Source: Nemertoderma westbladi
Lineage: Eukaryota; Xenacoelomorpha; Nemertodermatida; Nemertodermatidae
Assembly: GCA_032718475.1 (NCBI GenBank)
Contig: JAUCBJ010005730.1
Location: 1-29,557, forward strand
Direction of reading: 5' to 3'
DNA length: 29,557 bases
The stretch's first letter is position 1, and every line of letters begins with the position of its first letter. The notes beneath the pieces were generated by a model, which did no database searches, was not told the origin of the DNA, and worked only from the letters and a program-made list of their open reading frames with translations. This document shows positions 1 to 8,950 of the stretch, piece after piece. The position numbers were made by a program, and so were the translations under genes.

Positions 1-371
1 GACATAAACAAAAAAGGTCTTATGTACAATAGTGCCTGATATATGCGAAACAATTTTGAAGTTATTGAAAAAAAAATTTTTGAAAATAAATATTTTGAAG
101 TACATCGTACCTGCATGCATACAGAATGCCAACATCAACTGTAATGTGTAGGTTAAAAAAAGGTAGGTGTAGGTGTGATAGACACTTTGGTCACATATAA
201 CTTTTTTATGCTCAGCCCTTCAATTATTCGCGTATAATTCATTTTGTACTCTGCTACAACTGCTACACACAACTTGCATTGTATTATAAAATGGAGGTGG
301 TTTCATATCATGTACGACGTTAACTCACTTACCAACTACTTTACTAAACTTATTTAGGAAAACATCTATAA

Positions 372-515
372 TACATAACTACCCTACTATCACAACAATC
401 CATGAGCTTTCAAGGTCCTCTGATTTGGAATGACATACCATCCGAGATCAAAAATAAGAAGTCAAAATCCAGTTTTTCAAAAAATTTCAAAAATAAATTG
501 CTATCCACATTATAA
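372..515 (+). mobile_element. LINE reverse-transcriptase C-terminal remnant
   Basis: Frame from 372 to the stop TAA at 513-515 reads through FQGPLIWNDIPSEIK and then a Lys/Ser-rich stretch ending NKLLSTL. This is the familiar end of non-LTR retrotransposon (CR1/Rex/jockey-like) polymerase ORFs, where the pattern F-x-GP-x-x-WN-x-(I/L)P-x-x-I is followed by SF-x-K-x-(F/L)K-x-x-LL. An in-frame stop lies at 369-371, so only about 47 codons survive. It is a 5'-truncated or decayed fragment, in the intron upstream of the first visible annexin exon. Family assignment beyond non-LTR is not possible from this length. Confidence 0.65.
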
Positions 516-716
516 TCTTCTAAAATTAATCCCAGTCCCTCACACTATATCATCTACTCTTCTCGCTCAGCATACAACAAAATACAATTGGTTTGGGTGA
601 GCCAGGTAGGTGGGCCATTAGCAATAAAAATTTAAAAAATCTCACACTTAACTCGAATCTAGGATATTACCCGATAGTCGTGCTTACATCATTAATCTGG
701 CAATAATTTATTTTAG

Positions 717-865
717 TTTACGGAGTATCGCTAGAAGAGGACATTGAGGCCAACACAGCGGGAGATTTCTCTCTCTTCCTGATCGCCTTACTACGCGGCT
801 GTCGTTACGAGACGCAGCAAATAAGCAAACAAAAAGCGAACAAAGACGCCGCTGCATTCGCAAGA
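717..865 (+). CDS. Annexin-like gene, visible exon 1 (end of annexin repeat 2)
   Basis: The exon opens after TTTTAG (ends 716) with two bases completing a codon and closes before GTGAGT at 866. It encodes YGVSLEEDIEANTAGDFSLF and about 29 more residues to FAR. The pattern matches the annexin core Y-G-x-S-L-x-x-D-I-x-x-(D/N)T-(S/A)GDF followed by a hydrophobic helix and the linker into repeat 3. The left intron is phase 1 and the right intron is phase 0. Annexins are cytosolic four-repeat proteins that bind acidic membranes through calcium loops. The first repeat and a half must lie left of the window, because I see no matching exon in 1-716 (only a LINE remnant at 372-515). No gene symbol is given because the vertebrate paralogue cannot be chosen. 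Confidence 0.8.
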
Positions 866-1520
866 GTGAGTCATGGTTATAAATAAAGTCACATGTAAAA
901 ATCTATAAGCTTATTTTATTTCCTTCATCAAATAATAACTTGTACACGATAAATAAATAAACAATAACTATTTACATAAATATTATTACATTATTATAAT
1001 AAAAGCTGAATAGTGCCCATTCCACACAATGGTTTAGGTAAGTTTGTTACAATATGTCAACTTAACCACAGTGGTGACTTTGTAATAACTATTTACATAC
1101 TTGTGTGTAAAGTAGCACTTTAAAGTGTGATGATCCGAGTGACTTTGTTACACGAACGAACATTAGTGAAAATAAAGTGAAAATAAAATAAAGCCACGAG
1201 GATCAGAATACTGTAAAGTACTTTGCAACAAGTATGTATGTAGTTTTATTCCAAAAGTGTAACATTTCGAAATGATTGTACATATACATTATAAGTGATA
1301 GAAACTGCACAAATTAAATTAGTTGTTGTATAAATAATTGTAAAAATGACATATAAATCATGTTATAAATAAGTTAGCTTATATTTATGGTGGCGTTTGG
1401 AGCCATGTTAATAGTTTATAGCTACTGGTTATTAATAGCTACCGGTAGGTAATGCAGTAGGCCTATCTGGCTGTCAGGAAATGAATAATAAATACCACCT
1501 ATTGTTTATGTGGTAACAAT

Positions 1521-1548
1521 GACGGCGTGACTTTACAGTCACGCCGTC
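1521..1548. repeat. Perfect 12-bp stem hairpin, 4-base loop
   Basis: GACGGCGTGACT at 1521-1532 is exactly mirrored by AGTCACGCCGTC at 1537-1548 around TTAC. It is GC-rich in an AT-rich intron (annexin intron 1, 866-1980). No T-run follows, and a terminator has no meaning here; it resembles other short-loop inverted duplications in this window. The rest of that intron shows only a TAAA-type microsatellite near 1719-1745. Confidence 0.8.
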
Positions 1549-1980
1549 GGAACATTACATAAATAATAATACCAAATACAATACTTACTAAATGTACAGG
1601 CCAATACAATACTGTAATGTCCTCTAAGTTTTTAAAGTGCTAAATAACAACTCGCTGTTAATACTAACGGCGTTGAGTAATGATTTATTGAGTAATAAAG
1701 GTACGGGCCTATCCCGGTAAATAAATAAAATAAATAAATAAATAATGTTACAATTTTGGAATAAACATTCTTGAACTTACCGTACATGGGCTATGATCCC
1801 CGATAGAGCAATGGAGAATACTCAAGACGTAGTTTATGATATTAATTAATTTATAGCTTTACGAGGATATCACCATTGGCCGGTAATAAGTTGACATAAT
1901 GTATCAAACATATTTAATAAAGTTACGAATATACATTAGGTCTCTGGTACCTCGGCTATTGATTTACAATTTAATTGCAG

Positions 1981-2097
1981 AATTGTGAAAAAACCTGGGG
2001 AACTCATAAAGACTGGGGGATGGCTGGAAGATTCGATAATCTTTTAAGTAAATGCAGCTTTAATCAAATAGCCGAGACAATGACTTTGTTCCAACAG
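1981..2097 (+). CDS. Annexin-like gene, visible exon 2 (annexin repeat 3, first half)
   Basis: Bounded by TTAATTGCAG (ends 1980) and GTATGT (starts 2098); 39 codons, phase 0 at both ends. It continues the previous exon into repeat 3: NCEKTWGTHKD, an unusual segment DWGMAG, then RFDNLLSKCSFNQIAETM. The usual annexin sequence is a GEK-x-WGTDE calcium loop followed about nine residues later by F-x-x-(I/L)L-x-x-RS. Here the loop Asp is His, and about five extra residues sit between the loop and the FDNLL helix, so calcium binding by this repeat is doubtful. The exon ends LFQQ, joining VTGKRF of the next exon exactly as annexin helices C and D require. Confidence 0.82.
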
Positions 2098-2303
2098 GTA
2101 TGTTGGTTATGTTAATTGTGAATAATTTGTAATCGCAACGCCTTGAAATAATTTAGCAAACAGATAAAGTGATAATGATATCGCCGTTTACCAGATCACT
2201 CGATTTAAAAAAATAGCTGAGATGTAATTGGTTTAAATGTAAAATATAACCGACTTTTCTTATTAATAAATATTTGCCCTTAGAGTTGAGACTTGAGGGA
2301 CTG

Positions 2304-2391
2304 GTTTATTGTGGAATATCACCCATGGTGGCGAAGACGCATTCCTATTCTGACTGAATAAGTCGAAAATATTTTCCCATTCAATATTGCC
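2304..2391 (+). mobile_element. Fragment related to the SINE tail at 9925-10015
   Basis: The string ATATCACCCATGGTGG within TTATTGTGGAA...CATTCCTATTC...TTTTCCCATTCAATAT lines up with TTTACTGTGGAAGATCACCC...GTATTCCTTGG...TTCTCCCATTTATAAT at 9928-10015. Identity is roughly two thirds by eye with the same order of blocks. The tRNA-like head is absent here, so this is a 5'-truncated copy. It lies just downstream of the PRPF18 3' end, in annexin intron 2. Confidence 0.5.
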
Positions 2392-2557
2392 ATTATGTAT
2401 ATATTATTAATTTCGTTTGCTAACAGTTGCTCGGCATGTTATCTCAGGATCAGCGGGAAAATAAGCCCATTTGTTTTCCAATCGTGTTTATATTATAATA
2501 TTCACATTATTTATATATACAGAGTAATAAGGTTTGAGTACCAGTAGAGTTTAATAA

Positions 2558-3586
2558 TTAAGCTTTATATTCAACACTCCTAGACGGGTCTGTAGGGAAC
2601 GCATTCTGGCAGAAAGTCATCAAACGTTTCAACGCCTGTATATACTTCCGTTGGGTCTCGTCATTGAGTACATGGGCGACGTTCTTACTGAACACCTTCT
2701 CGCGCCCCGGGCGCGCGTGGATGCCCACCATGGTGACGCCCATAGGCCAGGGGGCGTTCCCTATCGCCATCTGTAAGTAAGCGTCGTTCGCCTTCACGTA
2801 ATCGCCCTGCACCAACTCGCGAACTATAACGCAAACCGAGTCCAGAATATCCTCCTGCAACTCTCCGCTATAGAGTTTATCCAGAAGAGGTTTCAGGTAA
2901 GTTCCGGTCTGTGCGTGGTTGGCCGAAGCTAGCGCCCCCTTGCGTGTCTGCTTGACATCCAACGGGCGGGAGTTCAGTTGGACGGCCCAGAGTTTCAGCA
3001 GCACCTTGAGGTACCGATAGATTATATCCTGTTTCCGTTTACTATCACCGCTTGTGAGGTCCGGTAACATCGATTTAATATCATCTAGAGTATCGGTTTC
3101 GCTTTCGTTTATTCGGATGTCGTATTTAGTGTTGTCTTCCACGCCTTTCGATGCTTCTTCGACTAGCTGACCTTCGAGTGAATCCATAGCGACTTTTAGA
3201 TCGTTTCTCATTCCCTCGTTAACTTCAGGTTGAAGCATCTCGGTTCTGCGGAGACGTTGGTACGCTTCTAAGTCGGTTTCGTCGAACAATCTGATTGGTT
3301 CGTTACGCGCGCGCAGTCGCAGGACGACTTCGCTTCGAGTCAGTAGTTCCGGGGGTTGACTTTCAGTGTTTACTAACTCATCCTCGTTCGCTGGCGCTTT
3401 CTTGTACTTACTTTCGTCGAGTTGCTTGCTAGCGGCTCCATCGTATCGTCCCGTTCTCCGGTAGTATTCCTTCTCTTCCACTCGTCGGAGGTCGTCCCGC
3501 TTAAAGTATTTTTTGTCCGGAGCGATTAGGGAGTGTTTCTCGAGTTGTTGCCGTTTCCGAGCTATTTCTGCTTTTAAGAAATCCAT
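2558..3586 (-). CDS. PRPF18: Pre-mRNA-splicing factor 18 (PRPF18), intact and intronless
   Basis: PRPF18 acts in the nucleus at the second catalytic step of splicing, in association with Slu7 and the U5 snRNP, helping exon ligation and 3' splice-site choice. The protein is 342 residues from ATG 3586-3584, the same length as the vertebrate protein; a TAA three codons before that ATG fixes the start. The N terminus MDFLKAEIARKRQQLE matches the family. The SFM (Prp4/Prp18) motif is LTRSEVVLRLRARNEPIRLF at about residues 82-101. The Prp18 helical domain follows, with the highly conserved loop DYVKANDAYLQMAIGNAPWP at about 262-281, then GVTMVGIHARPGREK and HVLNDETQRKYIQ. It ends FPTDPSRSVEYKA. Every block is intact. 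Absence of introns suggests a retrocopy or an intron-less lineage. It is nested antisense in annexin intron 2. No consensus AATAAA is seen close after the stop. Confidence 0.96.
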   Translation of the reverse strand: MDFLKAEIARKRQQLEKHSLIAPDKKYFKRDDLRRVEEKEYYRRTGRYDGAASKQLDESKYKKAPANEDELVNTESQPPELLTRSEVVLRLRARNEPIRLFDETDLEAYQRLRRTEMLQPEVNEGMRNDLKVAMDSLEGQLVEEASKGVEDNTKYDIRINESETDTLDDIKSMLPDLTSGDSKRKQDIIYRYLKVLLKLWAVQLNSRPLDVKQTRKGALASANHAQTGTYLKPLLDKLYSGELQEDILDSVCVIVRELVQGDYVKANDAYLQMAIGNAPWPMGVTMVGIHARPGREKVFSKNVAHVLNDETQRKYIQALKRLMTFCQNAFPTDPSRSVEYKA

Positions 3587-3797
3587 CAAATTTCGTTAAG
3601 AATTCGAATTGAATTTATTAGCCTAGGCCTATTCTGTATTCATAATAAATTAACGGTAAATACAGTTTAAAATACAAAATTAAAATACAATCTAAAAGTA
3701 AATACAGTAGACAGGTACTGTTACTGCTACAGCTGCTGTGCAGTTGCAATGCATCATCTTTAATTAATTAATTATTAATGCATGGTGATCTCTCTCT

Positions 3798-3885
3798 CAG
3801 AGGCGTAGCTATGGGGGGGGGGGGGGGGGGGGGGGCTAAAAGTTTGTTTACCCCCCGGGTGCTGAGTAACCACGCTACTCCTCTG
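3798..3885. mobile_element. 88-bp hAT-type MITE with 8-bp target duplication
   Basis: Left end CAGAGGCGTAGCTATGGG and right end (reverse-complemented) CAGAGGAGTAGCGTGG form imperfect TIRs beginning CAGAGG-x-GTAGC, the style of hAT ends. Flanks are CTCTCTCT at 3790-3797 and again at 3886-3893, an 8-bp duplication as hAT requires, although low-complexity. The interior is almost only a 23-base poly-G run (3813-3835) and about 50 other bases, so it has no coding capacity. Confidence 0.65.
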
Positions 3886-4078
3886 CTCTCTCTACTATTT
3901 AGTTAGGGCCTAGTCTGTTAGTTAGTATCTTCTAAAAGGGGGAATATAACCCAGCCTATCGGATTTGTTTCTTGTGAACCCCACAAGCCCCCTTTCCCAA
4001 AAAATGTATCCTATACTGTATGTCATTTAAACTAATTGTGAGTTTGAAACTAAAACAAATATATAAATTACAGAGACA

Positions 4079-4395
4079 GGGGGGGGGGGGGGGCCTGGTC
4101 GCAAATCCTATCTTTGCGAATTAATATCCCGCCTCAATGTTAAATTCTCAATTTATGGAAAGGAGCAGGTTACAATGTGGCACGTTATTTTAACCAAAAC
4201 AATAAACTACAGTAAACACAATAGAACAGGTTACAGTGGCACGTTATCTTAACCAAACCAATAAACTAAACACAATAGAACAGGATAGAGTTTTATTTTT
4301 AAGAGTACATAGTCCTAATCAGCTGTTATTTGCGTCGAATTTCCCCTGGAGAGGGATTGATTTTATTGCGTCGAAAGTTCCCCTCTGTCTGAATT
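4079..4395 (+). repeat. Dispersed repeat R1, copy 1 (contains satellite founder unit)
   Basis: Begins after a 15-base poly-G run (4079-4093) and reads GCGAATTAATATCCCGCCTC then AATGTTAAATTCTCAATTT and GGTTAC...GTGGCACGTTATTTTAACC. The last part is duplicated in tandem with a 61-bp step (4166 and 4227). Its 3' end is CAGCTGTTATTTGCGTCGAA then TTTCCCCTGGAGAGGGAT and a second partial unit. The same ordered blocks recur near 21290 and 21518. The 3' end corresponds to one to two units of the 37-bp satellite that fills the right end of the window. No TIR, tRNA head or ORF is evident, so class is unknown. The stretch 4441-4949 to its right holds no gene that I can see. Confidence 0.7.
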
Positions 4396-4949
4396 TACAC
4401 CTAAAATCAATAATTTAAAATTGTATGCCACTTTTACTGTAGTTACCGAGATATACAGTGTAGGCCTACCTTGGCGCCTAGACCCACAGTAAATTAATTA
4501 TTTTCAATAACATCATTATTTCCATCCTTATTCTTATATAATATGCCTTTTGTTTGGCTTGTATTATTTCCTTACAATTTCAATCTTCCAGCAATAAAAA
4601 TATATATGTTCCACTACACATATTTTTTGCAGTATGGGATTTTTGTCACCTGTACGTACAGTAGTACAGTATAAGCCCTAATAATACAGTAGAGTTAGCC
4701 TACTCTTCTCTCATTTGTAACAATTTTTTGCTAAGCCACTCCACTAATACATAATGTATATGCATATACATACCTATGTATACGGTAGTACAGTGATATT
4801 ATACATACAGTACTGTATATACCGTAGCTTGCGATAGTAAACTTGAAAATCCAATTTTGAAAAAAGTATCCATCTTCTTTTGATTAACTCGTTCATTAGT
4901 CAACAATCACGGACATTAATATTTGTTGATATACTGACTGCTACGTGGA

Positions 4950-5096
4950 AATCAGAATGGGTTCCGTAAAGGTCGTGGGACCATGGAGCCCATTTTGGCA
5001 CTTAGAAGGATAATTGAAGAGTTATCAAAAAAGAAAGACAGGCATCTGGCTGTTATCTTTGTTGACTTCTTCAAGGCCTTTGATTCAGTCTCTCGC
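4950..5096 (+). mobile_element. LINE reverse-transcriptase fragment
   Basis: One open frame of 49 codons reads NQNGFRKGRGTMEPILALRR, then a Lys-rich linker, then VIFVDFFKAFDSVSR. This is the non-LTR reverse transcriptase region where N-GFR-x-GRST leads to the catalytic-domain block F-(I/V)D-x-x-KAFD(S/T)V. The invariant Asp of FVD and the KAFDSV motif are present. Both ends break off, and the right edge runs straight into the 5101 repeat. It is a dead fragment in annexin intron 2, on the same strand as the LINE remnant at 372. Confidence 0.8.
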
Positions 5097-5100
5097 TCAC

Positions 5101-5478
5101 GTGATTTAATTTCTGATGTCAGTTTTCACTTTTAAATAAATCTAGTCTGTCTGTCTGTCGGTCTTTCTGTCAGTCAGTTTGTCAAAACTAAAAAAGAATA
5201 CAAACTAACTTAACAGTCTCGCTATGGGGGTTTTAAGGGGTGCTGATTTCATTTCTGATGTCATGTCAGTTTTCACATTTACATAAATCTAGTCTGTCTG
5301 TCTGTTGGTCTGTCGGTCTTTCTGTCAGTCAGTCTGTCAAAACTTAAAAAAGAGTACAAACTAACTAACATTCTCGCTATGGGGGTTTTAAGAGGTGCTG
5401 ATTTCATTTCTGATGTCAGTTATCACGTTTACATACATCTAGTCTGTCTGTCTGTCTTTCTTTCTGTCAGTCTGTACT
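5101..5478. repeat. Tandem repeat of about 142-155 bp with GTCT microsatellite core, 2.6 copies
   Basis: The block TTCTGATGTCAG...AAATCTAGTCTGTCTGTC...AAAAAAGA-TACAAACTAAC...TCGCTATGGGGGTTTTAAG-GGTGCTGATT starts at 5111, 5253 and 5408, giving steps of 142 and 155 bp. Length differences come from the (GTCT)n stretch and a short ATGTC duplication. It abuts the LINE fragment ending at 5096 on its left. No coding potential is seen. Confidence 0.85.
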
Positions 5479-6063
5479 ACTGTACTGTGGTTGTCATTAC
5501 GCCATATACCTAACAATAATACTACAGTCTACAATACTGCCGTTGTTTGGCAATACACCCTATCTCAAAATTTTCAAAAAAAATTTTATTTGACCAATTG
5601 GGGTAACTTGACACGCTCTTTTCAATGAAACTAAGAAAAGTGGGGTGTTCCTTTCACGAAATCGGAATTTTTCAATCTTAAAACACCCCATGGCAGCATC
5701 TTAAATCAACAGCTTCGAGGCAAAACACCCCATAGCTAAATTCGACCATATAGGGTGCTTTGCCTTGTTAACTCTGTCGACCAAATAACCCTATCCTTGA
5801 GTTAGGGTTTTTTGCCTTGCGCTTTACTTTTAAGCCAATCAATTAGTTAAAGAATTGACCAATCAGAAGTAATATCCTTTGTCATTTAATATTTATTTAC
5901 ACTACTTAAAGGTAACTCTGTCTGGCGGGAAATTAATTTTAGTTATTTTAATTTGACCTGGGGCAAATTAATTTACCCTATCTAGTTATATTGATTTTTG
6001 TTAGGAATTTACTCTTTATTACAACCAACAGTGTACTAACAGTCTTATAAGTTTTAAGGGGAA

Positions 6064-6141
6064 ATGGAGTTTGACAATAATGACGAGGAAGAGAATCTGG
6101 ATACGTTTTTGGATAAGTTATTAAATCAGAAGGAGAAATAG
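6064..6141 (+). other. Short open frame, 25 codons, inside element A
   Basis: ATG at 6064 reads MEFDNNDEEENLDTFLDKLL and five more residues to a TAG at 6139-6141, just before the minisatellite. The acidic start followed by a short amphipathic helix looks like the N terminus of something larger, possibly the remaining head of a gene replaced by the repeat. That is inference; no family is recognised, and chance cannot be excluded at this length. No equivalent is seen in element B. Confidence 0.25.
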
Positions 6142-8202
6142 GAACTGGGACAGATGGAGTAGTTGGACGCCGGGCCTGGGATGGGTGATGTAGTGTTAGG
6201 AACTGGGGAAACGGAAGGTGAAGAAGATGGAGCTCTTGTTGGAACTGGGGGAGGTGGAATGGTTGTTGGAGCTGGGGAAAGTGGAATGGTTGTTGGAACT
6301 GGAGAAAGTGGAATGGTTGTTGGAACTGGGGAAGGTGGAATGGTTGTTGGAACTGGGGAAGGTGGATATGTGGTTGGAACTGGGGAAGGTGGAATGGTTG
6401 TTGGAGCTGGGGATGGTGGAATGGTTGTTGGAACTGGGGAAGGTGGAGATGTGGTTGGAACTGGGAGAGGTGGAATGGTTGTTGGAACTGGGGAAGGTGG
6501 AATGGTTGTTGGAACTGGGGAAGGTGGAGATGTGGTTGGAACTGGGAGAGGTGGAATGGTTGTTGGAACTGGGGAAGGTGGAATGGTTGTTGGAACTGGG
6601 GAAGGTGGAGTGGTTGTTGGAACTGGGGAAGGTGGAATGGTTGTTGGAACTGGGGATGGTGGAATGGTTGTTGGAACTGGGGAAGGTGGAATGGTTGTTG
6701 GAGCTGGGGAAGGTGGAATGGTTGTTGGAACTGGGGATAGTGGAATGGTTGTTGGAACTGGGGAAGGTGGAATGGTTGTTGGAGCTGGGGAAGGTGGAAT
6801 GGTTGTTGGAACTGGGGATGGTGGAATGGTTGCTGGAACTGGGGAAGATGGAATGGTTGTTGGAACTGGGGAAAGTGGAATGGTTGTTGGAACTGGGGAA
6901 GGTGGAATGGTTGTTGGAACTGGGGGAGGTGGAGTGGTTGTTGGAACTGGGGATGGTGGAGATGTGGTTGGAACTGGGGAAGGTGGAGTGGTTGTTGGAA
7001 CTGGGGAAGGTGGAATGGTTGCTGGAACTGGGGAAGGTGGAATGGTTGTTGGAACTGGGGAAAGTGGAATGGTTGTTGGAACTGGGGAAGATGGAATGGT
7101 TGTTGGAACTGGGGGAGGTGGAGTGGTTGTTGGAACTGGGGATGGTGGAGATGTGGTTGGAACTGGGGAAGGTGGAGTGGTTGTTGGAACTGGGGAAGGT
7201 GGAGTGGTTGTTGGAACTGGGGAAGGTGGAGTGGTTGTTGGAACTGGGGACGGTGGAGTGGTTGTTGGAGCCGGGGAAGGTGGAGTGGTTGTTGGAACTG
7301 GGGAAGGTGGAGTGGTTGTTGGAACTGGGGAAGGTGGAGTGGTTGTTGGAACTGGGGAAGGTGGAGTGGTTGTTGGAACTGGGGAAGATGGAGTGGTTGT
7401 TGGAACTGGGGAAGGTGGAGATGTCGTTGGAACTGGGGGAGGTGGAATTGTTGTTGGAACTGGGATTGGAACGGGGGAAGGTGGAGATGTGGTTGGAACT
7501 GGGGAAGGTGGGGTGATTGTTGGAACTGGGGAAGGTGGAGTGGTTGTTGGAACTGGGGAAGGTGGAGTGGTTGTTGGAACTGGGGAAGGTGGAGTGGTTG
7601 TTGGAACTGGGGAAGATGGAGTGGTTGTTGGAACTGGGGAAGGTGGAGATGTCGTTGGAACTGGGGGAGGTGGAATTGTTGTTGGAACTGGGATTGGAAC
7701 GGGGGAAGGTGGAGATGTGGTTGGAACCGGAGAAGGTGGAATGGTTGCTGGAACGGGGGAAGGTGGAGTGGTTGTTGGAACTGGGGAAGGTGGGGATGTG
7801 GTTGGAACTGGGGAAGGTGGAATGGTTGTTGAAACTGGGGAAGGTGGAATGGTTGTTGGAACTGGGGAAGGTGGAGTGGTTGCTGGAACAGGGGAAGGTG
7901 GAGTGGTTGTTGGAACTGGGGAAGGTGGGGATGTGGTTGGAACTGGGGAAGGTGGAGTGGTTGTTGGAACTGGGGAAGGTGGAATGGTTGTTGGAACTGG
8001 GGAAGGTGGAGTGGTTGTTGGAACGGGGGAAGGTGGAGTGGTTGTTGGAACGGGGGAAGGAGGAGATGTGGTTGGAACGGGGGAAGGTGGAGATGTGGTT
8101 GGAACTGGGGAAGGTGGGGATGTAGTTGGAACTGGGGATGGTGGAGATGGGGTCGGAACGGGGGAAGGTGGAGATGTGGTTGGAACTGGGGATGATGGTT
8201 AA
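6142..8202 (+). repeat. 27-bp G-rich minisatellite inside element A
   Basis: Unit GGTGGAATGGTTGTTGGAAC followed by TGGGGAA, about 75 copies, from 6142 (first degenerate units) to 8202. Variants include GGAGATGTGGTTGG and inserts of 9-bp multiples such as GGAACTGGGATTGGAACGGG at 7457 and 7687. Because 27 is divisible by three and the unit has few stop codons, several frames stay open for hundreds of codons. One (6163-8202) would encode 679 residues of GGMVVGTGE repeats and ends at TAA. The G-rich strand has closely spaced GG/GGGG runs and may fold into quadruplexes. A 210-bp block near 7380-7500 recurs near 7610-7730, so there is higher-order duplication. Confidence 0.95.
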
Positions 8203-8686
8203 ATAAATACCTTTACTTTTTGTATTTATTTGGAAAGGAATCTAATTTTAGTCACCTCATCATTGATCATTTTGACTTCTTGTTGACATGGCAATACACC
8301 CCAACTCCAGCATAGCAAGCTCTAAACTAATAATGCGTGATACAAAATGCTCTACAAAACATGCTGGCAGAACAAAAAATCACTGTTTTATACTAGTTTC
8401 TATGAAACCAGAACCATTGGTTAAACACCCTATCTCAAACAAATCCCCTTACATTGAATGGCAAAACGCCCTATAATTTTATTTCATCACTTTAATCCCT
8501 TTTTCGTCATCTCTCACCATCTATTATATTAAGAAAATCTAAGTTAGCCTGTTAAGTTCCCTTAGGACCCATTATCAGCGATTTCTCACAATGTCTTCAA
8601 TGTTGAATTAGGGGAAACGCGTTTAGGTTAATATCTCACAATGTGTTTTTTTAGGATAGGGTGTATTGCCAAACAACGGCAGAATA

Positions 8687-8950
8687 CAGCCTATCTACAG
8701 TACAGAATGGATTTCTTGCCATGAATAGCACTAAATGTCATTAATACTATCCACCAGTATACCTAGTCCAAGAGCCTTCCAATAAAACATGTATTCCAGC
8801 ATGACGTCCACTGCATGTCTTAGTGCTGTCTATGGTGACGTTCAGAGGACGTCATATGTTCTAAGGGGTTAATCTATGCGATCTGATTATAGGTGTAATG
8901 CCATTGACTAACAACACCTATGCCTACTGCATTTTCTACTTTGTTTGCAG
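8687..8950. other. Intron sequence, nothing recognised
   Basis: Between the right end of element A and annexin exon 3. It contains the palindromic GACGTCC and GGACGTC strings near 8804 and 8847, and a normal pyrimidine-rich acceptor approach at 8930-8950. No ORF, repeat or RNA gene can be supported. Confidence 0.5.

Larger units (their letters stand above)
5537..8682 (+). mobile_element. TIR element A: large non-autonomous DNA transposon carrying a minisatellite
   Basis: Perfect 28-bp TIRs: CTGCCGTTGTTTGGCAATAC followed by ACCCTATC at 5537-5564, inverted exactly at 8655-8682. Both ends are flanked by AATA in direct orientation (5533-5536, 8683-8686), consistent with a 4-bp target duplication. 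Inside each end are several copies of a subterminal motif close to TAGGGTGTTTTGCC in either orientation. Clear ones are GGCAAAACACCCCATAG near 5720, TATAGGGTGCTTTGCC near 5750, AAACACCCTATCTC near 8425 and GGCAAAACGCCCTAT near 8460. The centre is the 27-bp minisatellite. The only non-repeat frame is a 25-codon one at 6064-6141. No transposase is visible. Homology to element B (18221-20703) at both ends, in opposite orientation, shows a family. A 4-bp duplication would fit Sola-, Chapaev- or Academ-like groups, but none is demonstrated. Confidence 0.88.

Noticed and set aside
3587-3589. PRPF18 start one codon upstream (TTG)
   Set aside because: A TTG start is not expected in an animal gene; the ATG at 3586-3584 with the conserved MDFLKAEI start gives the family length of 342 residues.
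6218-8125. Long frames encoding LLELGKVEW-type repeats
   Set aside because: They are an alternate frame of the 27-bp minisatellite; the unit length is a multiple of three and contains no stop in that frame, so length is not evidence of coding.
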